Below, piece after piece: positions 11,481-23,476 of a stretch of 64,000 nt of DNA (positions are counted from its first letter, which is position 1; each line of letters begins with the position of its first letter). Source of the DNA: Neurospora intermedia. Taxonomy: Eukaryota; Ascomycota; Sordariomycetes; Sordariales; Sordariaceae. The stretch is taken from positions 1,612,001 through 1,676,000 of the forward strand of contig BTPP01000002.1 in assembly GCA_037102815.1 (NCBI GenBank), given 5' to 3'. Below the pieces are notes generated by a model. It ran no database searches. It was given only the letters and a program-made list of their open reading frames with translations, and was not told the DNA's origin. Position numbers and translations under genes: made by a program.

Positions 11481-14400
11481 GATGACTGATTTGGTCGTGG
11501 AGTCGACTGAAAAAGTTGTTGTCTAGGTCGGAGATCAAAAAGAACAAGTGCCGTCGGTCTGATCGAAACAAGCGACTTGAATGGAAAAGTCCTGGAGGTT
11601 TTCGATGGAGGGTCGAAAAGGATTCCTGACTCGAGATCGGCTCTTCTGAAGAAGTCGCGCGAAGAAAAGGTAAAAGACTGAGTGGAGGGCGTTCGCGGAG
11701 AACGAAACAGTCGAGTAGAAAAGAATGGAGGTCAAACCTGAGGAAAAAAGGAAAAGAGAGGAGGGCAGTGGATGGGGCCGGGGGACGGAGCAAAATATTT
11801 AACCAGGTCCCTGTGGAGTGGTTTTTGCTGGGCGGCGGATTTTGCTGCAGGCGGCGACGGATGGATGTGCGCACAGGCTTTTTTTTCTTCGGTCGTCCGC
11901 TTGTGCAGCCCCAGCAGCAAAAAAAAAAAAAAGAGGTTTGGGTCCGGTGTGGTGAAGTGGTTGAGGGATCCACTAAGATGGCGCCGGTGGAGGGGGGTAG
12001 AGGGACTAAGGAAGGATGAAGGAGGGGGGTCTGACTCTGGGAGGCAGGGCGTGGGAGGCGTCGTGGCCGAAAAAAAGTTTTCAATTTTTTTTTTCACTCT
12101 TTCCTTGCACTCCTTCACTGGCTGGCGAACGACCCCGCCAGGCAACCTCAAAAACGGGAACCTGGCAACGTGGCCAGGGTTTTACACTACAAATCCCCAG
12201 CCCACGCAACCGGGTCCAAGTCACTGAGCGTCTTGACGAATTGGCATGGCCAGATTTGGGGTCTTTGCCTGTCTGCATTTGTGGTTGTTTTGGTCATTCA
12301 CTTGAAGCTTTTCTTGCACCTCTCGTCTGTTCTGCTACTCGACGTCTCTAGAGTAATCCCAGGTCTATGGTCTGAACACGGGCGCTCCGTCATGGTACTA
12401 CTCTTCCAGCTGACCGTACGCAAAATGACAACAAGCGTCGGTGGTTGACGAGAATTCTACGACTTCCTCTCTTTGCCCCTCCATTAATGGGCTTCAGGCC
12501 CAAACACGCTGGAGGGCCAGACATCCCTGCTTACCCTCGACGATCCCTGCTTATCTCTTTATCAGACACCCGTACCATTCCTGATTTGGCCGCAGAGGAG
12601 GGCGGTGAGCTGGAGCGTTATGCAAAAAGTCGAGTGCTGGCCCGAAATTCACAGTCTCCCAGTCGCCCCTGCATTGACAGCGTTTTCGTTTTCCTCCATC
12701 GGCACTGTTGTTGGAGACTCGTCCTCGGCAGAGGGGGCCAGTCCCTCGCAGCTCGAGTCCTAGACTCCCAGCACCCGAGCAAACCAACGTGTGTGGCAAG
12801 TTGATGGGGTTGTTTGAATGCGCAATCCATTGCCATGGCCGCCTTGGTGGGGCAGCGGTTGAGCCTTAGGATGGCAATGAATGAGAAAAACAAGCAATGA
12901 CAAGTGTGTCCCTGTTTGTTGACTGCGATCCATAGAGGTACCGCTCGGATGGAGTTCAAGTCTCGACACATCTGAGCGAAAGCCAAATATCCGCTTGCAA
13001 CAAACAAACCCCCTTCTGTCCGTACAGCCTTTGTGTGTGTACTTCGGACCAGGACAGTTACTCTGTAGGCGTGGCTGACTGTTCAAAGCAACCTCGGGGA
13101 TAAGCCTCACAAGAGGTTGGGGAATCACAAGCAACACATCAATCAAGGTGGCATGAAACAGTGAACGTGGGATGGTGGGTGAGATTGAGCATTTCTCGAT
13201 AGGATGGGAGACATCGGCAACATGGGCTATACACTACACCAGATCCGGATGCGACACATGCTGTTCTTCTGCCGTGTCCTTCCCCCACACTCATCACCTG
13301 TGAGGGTACCATTTGGTACCCATTACCAGATTTATTCTGATGTGAGTTGAAGCAAGGACCTATTAGTGACCGTTTATCATGTCTCGCAGTCCTTCTCTTT
13401 TTCTTTCTTTGCCACTCACCCAGAGTTCGTTGCCTTGTCGACAACCATGATCCAGCTTATGGCTAGTGTACCTGTCGAGATTTGTAAACCCGCTCGAGCC
13501 ATCTTGGTAGAAGATATCTTTGCCTCTCTCATGTCTAATCACACATAGCTCGTGTCGAATGGTCATTGACAAACGTTGCCACCAAGGCGGGCCTCTGGTG
13601 TCTTTTGAGATTCTGACAAAGAAAAGCCAAAGTGGAAAACTTCGACGACGAGTCGCTGTTCAGTTCCTTGTTGGGAGACGGGCCTCGTCCGTTTATCAGG
13701 TACCTACACTACTTCCTGGTACCTCCTGCCTATCAAAGCTCAGCTCGCATCCCACATGTTCTACGGTACCCGCTTCCTGCCATCTGTGTACACTACCAGC
13801 CCAGCTGTGCGTTGCGACTGCAATACCGACGTGCACTTTCTGAAGTCCATTCGTTCTCCAACCCCAATTTCTTATTACAGCACACTTGCTTCTCTTTGCT
13901 GGATTCTGGCTGTGCAACCTGACGCCTCTCACCGCATCTTTTTGCCTTGCTCTTTTGCCTGCTTTCCAAACACAGTCCCTTTTCTTAAGATCATGAATAT
14001 CAATTATGGTCATGCTCATGGTGAACACGTACAATACGGTATCCCTCTCTCTTACACCTTGGGTTCTGGCCCCTTCGTTCCCGTCTGCCAAAAATCCGGG
14101 GCATGTCGGGATCCCCGCCACGGCAAAGGATGCCTGCTAGCTTAGACAAACAATGCTGCATCAACTTTCCTATGGGTCCCTGTTAAGGCACTACGGCAGC
14201 TGTGGGGAAGGAGGGAGGGGGTCGGAAGATTCCTTATGCTGCTGCGTGTCGCATCTCTACACCACTGCGGGCATGCTGACCTCAGACAAGCCCCGGTTTG
14301 CTGCTCACGGAATTGCTCACAGAGGTTCTCGTCGTCCTACGGTCCTGAGGGTCACTTTACACATCATCTTATCCCTGGTATGTAAACTGAAGGCTTGTGA

Positions 14401-16197
14401 GTTGTGGCAGGCAACTTGCGCTTCGGGTGGCCAGGCCTTTTGTGTGTGCGCGTGTGTGTGCGGGACAGGTGCCAAGACCTTGAAAAAAAAGATGCACTGA
14501 CCCAGATGGACGAGATGGGGTCCATCTTCGAGAATGTCTTGGCAAAACCTTGTTGAAACTTTGGCCCCAACGGGCCTTTGTCTCGACCCCCCAAAAGCAA
14601 ACGTCAATGTTCTTTCGGAACTTTCTCTCTTCCAGTCTTCCTTCGATACCCGTCTGAAGCCGCCCGTCCGGCACCCGGACTTTCGCCACCACGCCCGCAG
14701 CGCGCGGATTGCGGGTACCATCCCCGCTCCGGCCGACAACGACATCAAGAGCGTTTGCCCCGACGAGCATCCAGTCTGGCCGATCATGTCGGTGGTTGCG
14801 CCGGGCCCCCGAGTTGCGGTGCCGTGAACCGTCAACAGGACTTCTCATCCGAAGAGCGATCATGGCAAAGTTTGTCTATTCACCTCTTCCTGTTCGTGTC
14901 GCCTCAACATGCATCTCGACCGAGGTGTCTCTCAGTCTACCGTATAATCTCGGGACAAGGGGTTTAGTCTAGGTTCCCAGGAATCAGGCATAATCCGTAA
15001 AGCATACTGCCCGAATATGTGCAATAAATATATGCCCACCAAAATAAGTGGGAGAGACGTGTTGCCACCCCGGAGCACTATGAATTCGATTCTTCTGATG
15101 TCCTACCTCTTCCTGCCTATCTCTTCATGGGCTCTGGACGGTGGAGACATCGAAAATCACCGTCTTGCATATGTAGTGTACAATTTCTGGTGGGCATCAA
15201 TGGTGCAGTATGCTTGCAGATTATGCCTGCTTTCCAGGGAACCTAAATCCCTTCATCAGTTTGCTCTGAAACGATACGGTAAACCCGACCGAGTCTGCAT
15301 AGCAAATGTGAAGGTTATCAAAGTTGGTAAACTCATAACGTAATCAGCCATCAAGGTCCTCAAACAACAGCAGCAACAAAGTGTCTACCTGCCAGCCTTT
15401 ACTTAGAGTGTCTAAAGAGTTAACTAGGGTCACTTTGTTTATCTCTTCTGTCAGTTTTACCCAAGTTGCTTACCTTCATCACCCTCCAAGCTCGTGTACC
15501 TCGATCGGTTTGCGCTCGTTTCATTCACGACCCGGAAAACTGCTTGATATGCTACGATGTTGGTGTCTGTCCATCGTCGTGCATAAACCCATATGGTGCC
15601 GCGACCTACGGGTGTATCTGATGATTCCTCCCATTTTTTTGCTGCTATGCAACAAAGGCAACGCCAATGAGCTCTTTAAAGGAGGACTGGATAATCTACT
15701 GTAGTAAGCATCATGGACGCAGTGCGTGGAGTAGGTAGATAGACACTCGCGATTAGTCACGGGTTGCCATTAGAAAAGAAATGGCAAAAAAAAGAGTGAC
15801 CTATATACTTTCTTGGCAGATCAGTTTGCCCAACGCATCCTCACGAACGTCTACCTCCCGGAGTTCAAGGTTGACGTATTCCATCCCAAGAAACATCATT
15901 GGGATAACCGTAAACACATGTAAAACATTCAAACATGTCGTCTCAGAGCTATGATGTAACTTGTACATTTTTAATCATTAATCAGCCCCTTTCCAAAAGG
16001 GTAGTACCTAGGTATCATACTCAACCTCTTCATATCATACACCCCATCCATCCCTCTTCCTTCTATCATTACAGCCCATATCATACCATCCTTATGTCAT
16101 ATCGTCATTAAACCTTCTTGATCTTCCTTCCTTCCAGGACTTTCTCCAACCAGAGCCAAAGGACAATCATCCACCCATAGACTAAAAAAGTTTCCTT
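11481..16197. other. 4.7-kb gene-poor region upstream of EF-3
   Basis: The first 0.6 kb or so must hold the EF-3 promoter and 5' UTR. A 'ctttttcag' acceptor-like sequence about 25 nt before the ATG suggests a 5'-UTR intron. The rest contains only short overlapping open frames on both strands with no recognisable motif and no tRNA or 5S rRNA signature. Unspliced or non-coding transcripts cannot be excluded. Confidence 0.5.
11919..11932. repeat. Poly-A tract upstream of EF-3
   Basis: Fourteen consecutive A residues on the plus strand (T on the EF-3 sense strand), about 440 bp upstream of the EF-3 ATG. Such T-tracts are common nucleosome-excluding elements of strong fungal promoters. Confidence 0.5.
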
Positions 16198-16620
16198 TTA
16201 CTCCTGATGGCTCTTACTAGCCGCCCCTTCCTTCTTCATCCACTCGCAACCCGTCAACTTGCCCGCCGTCTCCTCGACCGATCCGTACCCCGACGTAGCC
16301 GGGTCGCGGCCTTCAGACGCCGCTCGTAGAGAGGCCTTGGCGTGCGCCTTGTCTTGCTCGCCTGATGAGGTCCAGGCGTGGGAGCCGGTGATGTTGCCGA
16401 TTGCGGCCTGTTACACAGAGATGAGGGTTGTTAGTATCCCCAAGGCAGGAAGTAAGGGAGGGTAGTGTAGGGGAGAGAAAAGGAAAGGGAAAGGGAAAGG
16501 GAAAAAACGAACCTCGGCTGCGCCCTTGATGTACTCGGCGTGTCCGGCGATCATGCTAGGCTGGGACTCGTTGGGGTTGTTGCTGGGGGAAGAAGAAGGG
16601 TTGGTGTTGGAAGAAGACAT
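16198..16620 (-). CDS. CsbD/Hmp1-like small protein (cruciform-DNA recognition type)
   Basis: Exons 16620-16513 and 16407-16198 join in phase 0 to a 105-residue hydrophilic protein. After a Ser/Asn/Pro-rich head, it has the pattern GHAEYIKGAAEAAIGN ... GSVEETAGKLTG, the repeated small-residue helix pattern of fungal proteins annotated after Ustilago Hmp1 ('mismatched base pair and cruciform DNA recognition protein') and similar to bacterial CsbD stress proteins. No transmembrane segment or signal is seen. In relatives these are abundant stress- or stationary-phase proteins; a DNA-binding role is known only from the Ustilago work and is not shown by this sequence. The donor of its single intron is followed by an AAAGGG repeat tract (about 16480-16504). 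Confidence 0.8.
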
Positions 16621-17158
16621 TTTGGGTGGTGATATTTGGCTTTTGTTGTTGACTGGGTGTATCTTGGAGTATTGTTTTGGTAGCCTTGACTGTTTACTTT
16701 GGCAAACTTTGGAAGAGGACTGGAGGATTGTGTATGATTGGGAAGAGGATGATGGTGTTTTGTAGCTGTAAAAGGGTCTAATGATGACGTCGATCCGCTG
16801 ACGTCATGGGTACCTCTACGGCATCTATCCCGTCTTCTGCATCTACACTACAACAACTGCAGGACCGTTTAAGGCTCTCTGGCGTTGTTTGACTAACGAC
16901 ACTATTGCGCTTGATTAGGCGCGTGAACATTTAGATGGCTACCATTTCAATTTGGTAATATGATCCATATCGAATTTGAGATCATGAGCTTTGCTTGTGT
17001 TTGGATGTTAATCGGCGCACAAAGGGGGTGAATCAACATGGGATGGAACGACTTTTCATCGGTAAGCATCGCCATCTAAATCTGGAGTTCGTCCTTCGCT
17101 ATGCCGACTCCTATCGACAAACAACAGCGATCCAACTAATGTGAGCCAACCTACCTCC
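16621..17158. other. Intergenic region between Hmp1-like gene and laccase 3' end
   Basis: Promoter side of the Hmp1-like gene and 3' flank of the laccase gene. No supported ORF or RNA gene. Confidence 0.5.
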
Positions 17159-20012
17159 CTACACACCCGAGTCGTCTTGGAAGTGCTTCGGCTCGTGCCA
17201 ATCCCACAGGTTCTTCGGCTCCCCATACCACTCCCTCCACTTCCTACACTTCTCCTCGATAACTGGCTTATCCTTCTCCATGATAGCCGGAATCAAGTCC
17301 TTGTTCTCGATGATTTGCATAGCCAGACCCGACGAGGCGTGGAAGGCGATGTGGCAGTGGAGGATCCAGGCTCTGTTAATTTCGGATGTTGTCAGCCAGC
17401 CAGCCAGCCATCCTGACATTGCAAGGTTTAAGTTCTAGCGGGGGAGAGATGATCAAATGCAAACAAAAAAAGGAAAGTAGTACGACCAAGAAAGAAAGAA
17501 ACAAGGAGGGGAAAAACTCACCCAGGATTATCCGCCTTGAAAGCAATCACCACATATCCACTCGCCGGCAACAGCACCACATCCCTCCTAGTCGGATTCT
17601 CGCAATCCAGTCTCTCGTTGTCGCAATTCAACTTGTCGGGGGTGAACCACCTCTTGCCCTCCCCAATGTGACCGATTTCCGGATCATCATACCAGTTCTT
17701 GCTACTCTGTCTCAACACCGCAAAGTCGTGGCCGTGTAGGTGAATCGGGTGGGCAGCAGGGAAGAAGATCCGCGCCCCCTCGGTGGGAACTTTATCGGGA
17801 GCGGTGATCACCATCCAAATCCATTTGTCGTCGTCTGGGTTGGAGGTGGGGAGGGTGACGATGTCGAGGTGTGGTTTGGTAATGAGGGAGTCGAGGGACG
17901 AGAGGGAGAGGAGCGTGGGGTCGGAGAAGTTGATGCGGAAGGGGGCGATGTGCATGTCCCAGCGCGCCTGGTGGTGGAATAAGTGTTAGTGGGGAGAGAA
18001 AGGGATGAAAGGGAAGAGTGATTTGCGTACATAAGGTTGGTCATCGGGGATATAAGGCGTGCTGGTGTTGGGACCGCCGGACATGGTCAGGCCGACGTTG
18101 AAGATATAGCTCTCGTTGGATGGGAGTTTTTTGGGGTCGACGTTGGGGTCTTGGGCCTTCAGTCAGCTCTCTATTTCACTGTCACAGATCCTGATGGCAC
18201 CTTGGACGGACTCACCAATATTTACCGGATTGCCAACGGTCCACGGTATCTTCGGCACCAGCTTATCCAGAGGCTCATCTGCGCAGTTGGTCTCATACAG
18301 AGGCGGTTCCGACATGGGATCAGGCGCCGACGCCATGGTTTGGTAAGTCGTGTTGTACCTGAAGATACCCATCTGCTCGTCAGGGCCGTAGGGAAACTTG
18401 CTGCACTTTCTTGCCGGAATCACCCGCATCCAGTAGTTGCCGTATCTCTCGGCTTCATACGGGTTTTCTAGGCCGTGGACGAGGACGTGGTATCTTTGAC
18501 CTGTGTTTTTGATTCAAGTCAGTATGTTGAACCTACATGAGAGAACCGAGGGGATAACTCACCGATCCCAATCTTAAGATTAGTCGTATTATACGGCACA
18601 ATCGGCACAAAATCCATCTCAATCACCTCCATCGTATGATTATCAATCGAGAACACAAACGTCGTGTCAACCGCCGTGTTGATCAAAATCAGCAAATGCT
18701 TCTTCCCCTCGTCCAAATAAAGCGTGTACTTCTCCTTCTGCTTCCCACCAGAACCAAACTGTCCCACCCCGTTGATCAGGATATTCGTCATCGACGGCGC
18801 CACGCCCGACTTAAGCATGAGCGGCCAGTCTTCGAACACGCTCCGGTGGTTCCAGTCTGTCAGCAGCAAGGGACGGAACGCCTCGTCCGCCTCAAAGTTT
18901 GCTGTTGAGGGGCCGTAGATGGTAATGGGACCCAAGAGCCCGTCGCCGTATTGTAAGGAGTAGTGGCTGTGGTACCAGGCGGAACCGTATTGCATGGCAC
19001 GGAACCGGTAAGTGAAGGTGTCGCCAGGGGCGATGGGGCATTCGGTTATTCCGTTGACGCCGTCCATGTGGAAAGACTCGAATTGGCGGAAGCCGTGCCA
19101 GTGAACCTGATGGGATGTGTCAGTGAAATGAAGGGTATGGGTGTAGGGAGGGATGATGGGAGTTGTGAATGTCTTGGGAAACCTTACGGATGTGCCGTTC
19201 CAGCGGAGGTTGTTCTTTACGGTTACCTCTATAGCTCTGTCAGTCATAATTCCTCCGTCATGAATTGCAAGGTGAAAACATACCAATCCAGTCACCCCAG
19301 CACGCCTCTATTTGATAGAAAAACCGCTAGAATTGGCACTTGAACTATCGTCAGAGGACATTCGAAGGGAGTGCCACTTACCAAGCCAAGGCCCAGGATA
19401 AGTCCTGTTGAACACTTTGCCATGTTCCATCGTGGTACCATCCGGGGAGATGGGTTGCTCCGAGACTTCCAAATAAAACTGAAAGAGTTTACCTAGTGTC
19501 AGTCACAATGTAAATCACCAAAATAGGGGCAATTGAGTGTGGAAAATGGATGATCTACCAACCTTTCTGACCTTCCCCTTTGGAATTTCCCACTCATTCT
19601 CATAATCAGTCATAATATCAATCCGCTTATCATTATGCTTATGCTTCAACCAGCACGTCCTGTTCTCGGGGCTATAGCAAGGCTCCCAGTCCTGCATTTC
19701 GGGGTAATGGCAGTTGAGCCCTCCGCCGGGACCTCCTTCCTGAGGACTTTTGGGTGTTCCGACGACGGGGTGGTCATTCACCATGTAGGAATGTTCCTTG
19801 CCGCCGGTATAGACGGGGACTACATCCTCGGCGGCATTGTTGGAGCTTGGGGGGATAGGGTGGTGGGAGGCAGGTGGGTGATGGTGAACGTTTTCCAAGG
19901 GGATGGGGAATTGGGGACGCTGTGATGAGAGATCGTTGCCGTCCTCGGGGGAAGAGAAAGTGAGGAAACTAAAGACCTGCACGACGCTGGTCCACACTGA
20001 GGTAAGCCTCAT
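17159..20012 (-). CDS. Ascomycete laccase (multicopper oxidase)
   Basis: Nine exons join in phase: 20012-19563, 19478-19382, 19307-19284, 19228-19188, 19106-18563, 18500-18216, 18149-18031, 17967-17522 and 17372-17159, giving 739 residues. MRLTSVWTSVVQVFSFL is a likely signal peptide, so the enzyme is probably secreted. Laccases oxidise phenols at a type-1 copper and reduce O2 at a trinuclear cluster. All ten His ligands and the Cys are present: HWHG (206-208), WYHSH (250-252), HPIHLHGHDF (593-598) and HCHIAFH (674-680). The axial T1 position is Leu (about 685). The protein ends exactly in DSGV, matching the C-terminal plug of asco-laccases, which usually needs proteolytic exposure. A roughly 150-residue His/Pro-rich N-terminal region precedes the conserved NRTCW, longer than usual. 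It lies downstream of the COMT gene on the same strand. Confidence 0.93.
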
Positions 20013-20151
20013 GGTGGGCGTCGATGAGGTTTGGAGATGTATCAGTCAAGGTACAAAACGATGGAGAGAAAGATTGTTCGATATGGCTTAAGGGAAAAGG
20101 GGCATACGAAGCGAACAATCATGTCCAAACTGAAGAACTCAACCTTGAAGC

Positions 20152-20159
20152 TTTTTATA
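20152..20159 (-). promoter_or_regulatory. TATA-like box of the laccase gene
   Basis: TATAAAAA on the minus strand, about 140 bp upstream of the laccase ATG at 20012. It is flanked by two AAGCTT hexamers. Position and sequence fit a core promoter. Confidence 0.5.
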
Positions 20160-20645
20160 AGCTTTCAACCTTTCATTAAGCAATGTCTCATCCATACATA
20201 ACATGGCGGTCTCGCCTGTGGGCTTGCAAAGCCTCAAATGTTAGCATGGCGCTTGTGGGATAGGCAGAGGCGGAAAGGTCACAATGCGATCTGCGATATA
20301 AGGTATACTAAGCTACTCGCTCGGCTTCCCCGCCGTATGTAGCTAACCGTCGGTGTGCCTCAGAAGTAATGGGCCAGCGTGGGGTGGTGTGAGTTTTGCA
20401 GCTCTCATGGTAAGCCATGATCCTCGCGGTTTCAATCGTCAACCAATAAAGCATGAAAACACAACACAAGTTCTCGTATGCTCTACACTAATAATGAATT
20501 ATCGTGTGTCTTGGAACCTTGTTGCAGAGTGTCTTGGGCTCTAGCATGAGCCGACCCTGTCATCGACTTACTAAGGAACCAGCCACAGCTCTATTGAGCG
20601 GCAGCTCGATGACGAAGCGGGCTGAACCATCTCGTGCTGTCTGCG

Positions 20646-20804
20646 GTGTGATATTGACCCCATTGTTAACGAACCTAGGGGTTGTGGCTAGCTGGCGAGT
20701 CTCTCACCTCCTTCACAGATCTCTGCAGTGTGATGTCCCATTGTGGATAATCTAGGGGTTGTGGCTGGCTAGCAGGTCTCTTTCCCCCTTCACAGGTTTC
20801 TGCA
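20646..20804. repeat. Imperfect tandem repeat, about 80-bp unit, two copies
   Basis: Unit 1 is 20646-20727 and unit 2 is 20728-20804. Both start with GTGTGAT, share CTAGGGGTTGTGGCT and TTCACAG, and end in CTGCA. In the alignable right-hand 56 bp the copies differ at about 11 sites, of which about 10 are transitions. It lies 0.6-0.8 kb upstream of the laccase start. Confidence 0.8.
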
Positions 20805-20873
20805 ATAATCAACTACAGGTATTTCCAGAGACCACCGGTGTCAACGTCAAATGAATGTGTAAGAAAACTTGAT

Positions 20874-21724
20874 TCAAGCTTCGATACCCACGCACTCAGT
20901 AATCTCCAGAGCATCTTCATGGCCACTCGGCTCCCAGCTCTTGATAGACCTGCTCTTGTATTGCAGATTCGGATTCCCCTTTTCTTCGGCATTCTTGTCA
21001 AGCTCCTGTTTCTCGGCCACACTGGCTCTGACCCACTCAGCATATGGCGGGTTTCCCGGTAGGATCATGTTGTCGGCAACCAAGACGGTGCCTGGGCCGA
21101 CAAGGCCGAGTCTCTCACATCGCTTGAGATCACTGGTATAGCTTGGCTTGTGATGGTCAAAGAAGGCCATGGCAAGCTGAGACTTGAGCACGCCTGAATC
21201 GTAGAGGCGTTGAATGCCCTCGGCGCCGGTACCGACAGTGATTCTGACAACATCCCTGAGGCCAGCCAAGTCGACCAGGCTTGCGGCAACAGCAGCAAAA
21301 AGGGGGCTCTTCTCGACACTATGGTATTGCTTCCCGCCAGCCTTTCGCAGTGCATCGCCAAATAAGATGGCGGAGTAGCCGACATAGCCACCCAGCTCGA
21401 GGATGGTGGCTGGCTTGTGATGGGCAATGAGTTTCGTGACCATAGCACCTTTTGCCTCGCCAATGTTGATCAAGCCGGTCACAGAGCGGGCAAAGTCGTC
21501 GATGGCCTCCAGAACCTTTAGTGGGCTCCCGCGCAGCTGGTCAATGTCCGGACGGCTGTAGACATACTCAAGTAGGGTAACTTCGCGACCATCACTATGC
21601 TACAATGCTCATGTTAGCAACTCGTCATGGGGAAGGAGTGATCAAAATCATGGCTACTGACGAACTTGCCGTCCACCTCCCAGCTCTTGTAGATCTTTGA
21701 GCGATCGAGTTCTGAAGTCTCCAT
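20874..21724 (-). CDS. Catechol-type O-methyltransferase
   Basis: Exons 21724-21662 and 21599-20874 join in phase 0 to 262 residues, beginning METSELDRSKIYKSWEVDG. SAM-dependent transfer of a methyl group to a catechol hydroxyl is expected. The SAM motif I reads LELGGYVGYSAILFG. The Mg2+/substrate triad of COMT is intact: DHHK (equivalent to Asp141-Lys144 of animal COMT) and ADN (Asp169/Asn170). There is no signal peptide, so it is cytosolic. It is about 0.86 kb upstream of the laccase gene and on the same strand. O-methylation would protect or detoxify catechols that the laccase would otherwise oxidise, but joint function is only inferred. Confidence 0.92.
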
Positions 21725-23476
21725 GGTGAAGTGCGTAAACTTTCCCCTTTTTGTTCTGTGTAACCGTTGAGACTTTTGCTTTTGTTCCGTACCTGGTTAG
21801 GTGAAAGTGTCTTGTCACTTGGATGGGGAGATGAAGTGGATTTGTAGAGATAGATGTCAGAGTAGGACACCCAATAGTCCGAATAGGTGCATGACACAGA
21901 GCGCGGACTTTTACCAGTCTCGTCCCGCGACTTTTGCGGTACACTTGTACGTTCCTTGGAGCAGCACTGATGTGCTGTACGCAACACGGAGTCCTTCATG
22001 TGATGGTCAGCGCGGAGGAGTGCAGCCACATTCCCGAAAGAAGCATCCGACTGCATGAAGCTACCATCTCGGTAGCTCTCCGTCCAGCCCCGGGATGCTT
22101 CCCCTAAATACGGAACGGGGCAGGCAGTGTTCCTGCTGAGCGTCTTGAAGGCCATCTTCATGAGGTCGAGCCCGAATGTGTGGCATCGAGATACGGCCTT
22201 TCGCTGTCTTCCATAGTACGAGGGAAGATGTCAGATTCTCCCTGTCATTGGTTGTGACAGCTGTACATATCAGCGCGCACTTGACAGGACAGCAGTCGTG
22301 ACATGACGGGAACGGACAGTCGATAATCGTCGATAGGAAGTAGCTGAAAAGCATCTGGCATGTTGAGTGGTGGGGAGGAAAAAGATGAAGCCAGAGATTG
22401 GACTTGGCGGTTGGAAGTGGAAGTTGAGGCCGAGAAGGGAAAGCGGGGACAAATTGTACCTACTGCGGTACGTACCTACTATAGCCCCACTTCTTCTGGT
22501 CTCGCAAAATCTCATTGGCCAATTCTCACTTAGAGGCGGTGATCGCTGAAATGGAAGCCAACATTTGCTTGGTCAACCAACGTCACCATTTTCCGCCTTC
22601 GGTTCCCTTTTGAATGTGTTCAGCCCGAAACCCTTCTTCCGAGACTTGCTGCCCATAAACCATCCAGACTATTGGTATCATGCTACGGTACACAAGTGTC
22701 CATTTTGGGCAATTCCAAGCCACAGTGGTGAAAACCCCCACTCCATTTGCTTCTGCTGAATGGATATTCCCAGTTTCGAAGGATTGCTTCTTCAAGCTGT
22801 GTGTTGGCCACCAAATTCGACCATACGAGTGTGAAGAGGGAGGGTTCAGACTGTGTACCTACCAGGCCAAAGGCCGGGCACGGTGAGGACCATGGAGTGG
22901 AGGTGCCGACGATGGCCCCCTTGCTTAGGTTCTTATGAAATTCTGACATCGATGGAAATCATCGCCTCCTCCAACCGGTCCTGTCCAATGGCCTGTCAAG
23001 TTCAACACAGCCGGGTCTGTTCAGCTATGAAACGCTCTTCTCATCGTATTGGCTGCAAGGCTGGCTGGCAAAAAGGGTGGAAATAGCATTCGCAGTCACT
23101 TCCAGGAAACAAAGGCTGCCAAACAGAATAGGAGCGATGAAAACATCGTTTTATCAAAGCTGATAGTTGCTGGGCGGACAGGTGGGGAGAAAAGCCTCCG
23201 CAGCCATTGTCTCTGCAAGAAATTACTTCTAGGTATGGATGACGATCAGCTATTCGATGAGCCGACCAGCACCGAAAGAACTGGAGGGAGTGGCGGGAGA
23301 TTACGAGCAAATGTCTCAGCCAGAAATTGGGAGACACAAGAGGACATGGAAACCCATTGTCCACGGGGTTAAAGCGTGTCAGACAAAGGGGCAGGAAGAA
23401 TAGAGAGATCTCAACCCCCGAGATTTAGAGTTCCGGGCAGTCTGTCTATGGATGGGTTATAGCTCAAGCCAGCAAG
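21725..23476. other. Divergent intergenic region between COMT and MFS transporter
   Basis: Upstream regions of both flanking genes. Short open frames on both strands lack recognisable domains. Two copies of GTACCTACT lie at 22456-22464 and 22472-22480. Confidence 0.5.

Larger units (their letters stand above)
20013..20873. other. Laccase upstream region
   Basis: Holds the laccase promoter and the 3' flank of the O-methyltransferase gene. It contains a TATA-like box and a diverged tandem repeat (separate entries). No supported ORF. Confidence 0.6.

Noticed and set aside
13304-13321. An inverted repeat GGGTACCA-TT-TGGTACCC
   Set aside because: Eight-base arms built on a common GGTACC palindrome. 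GGTACC-type motifs are frequent in the spacers here, so this is not a convincing operator or terminator.
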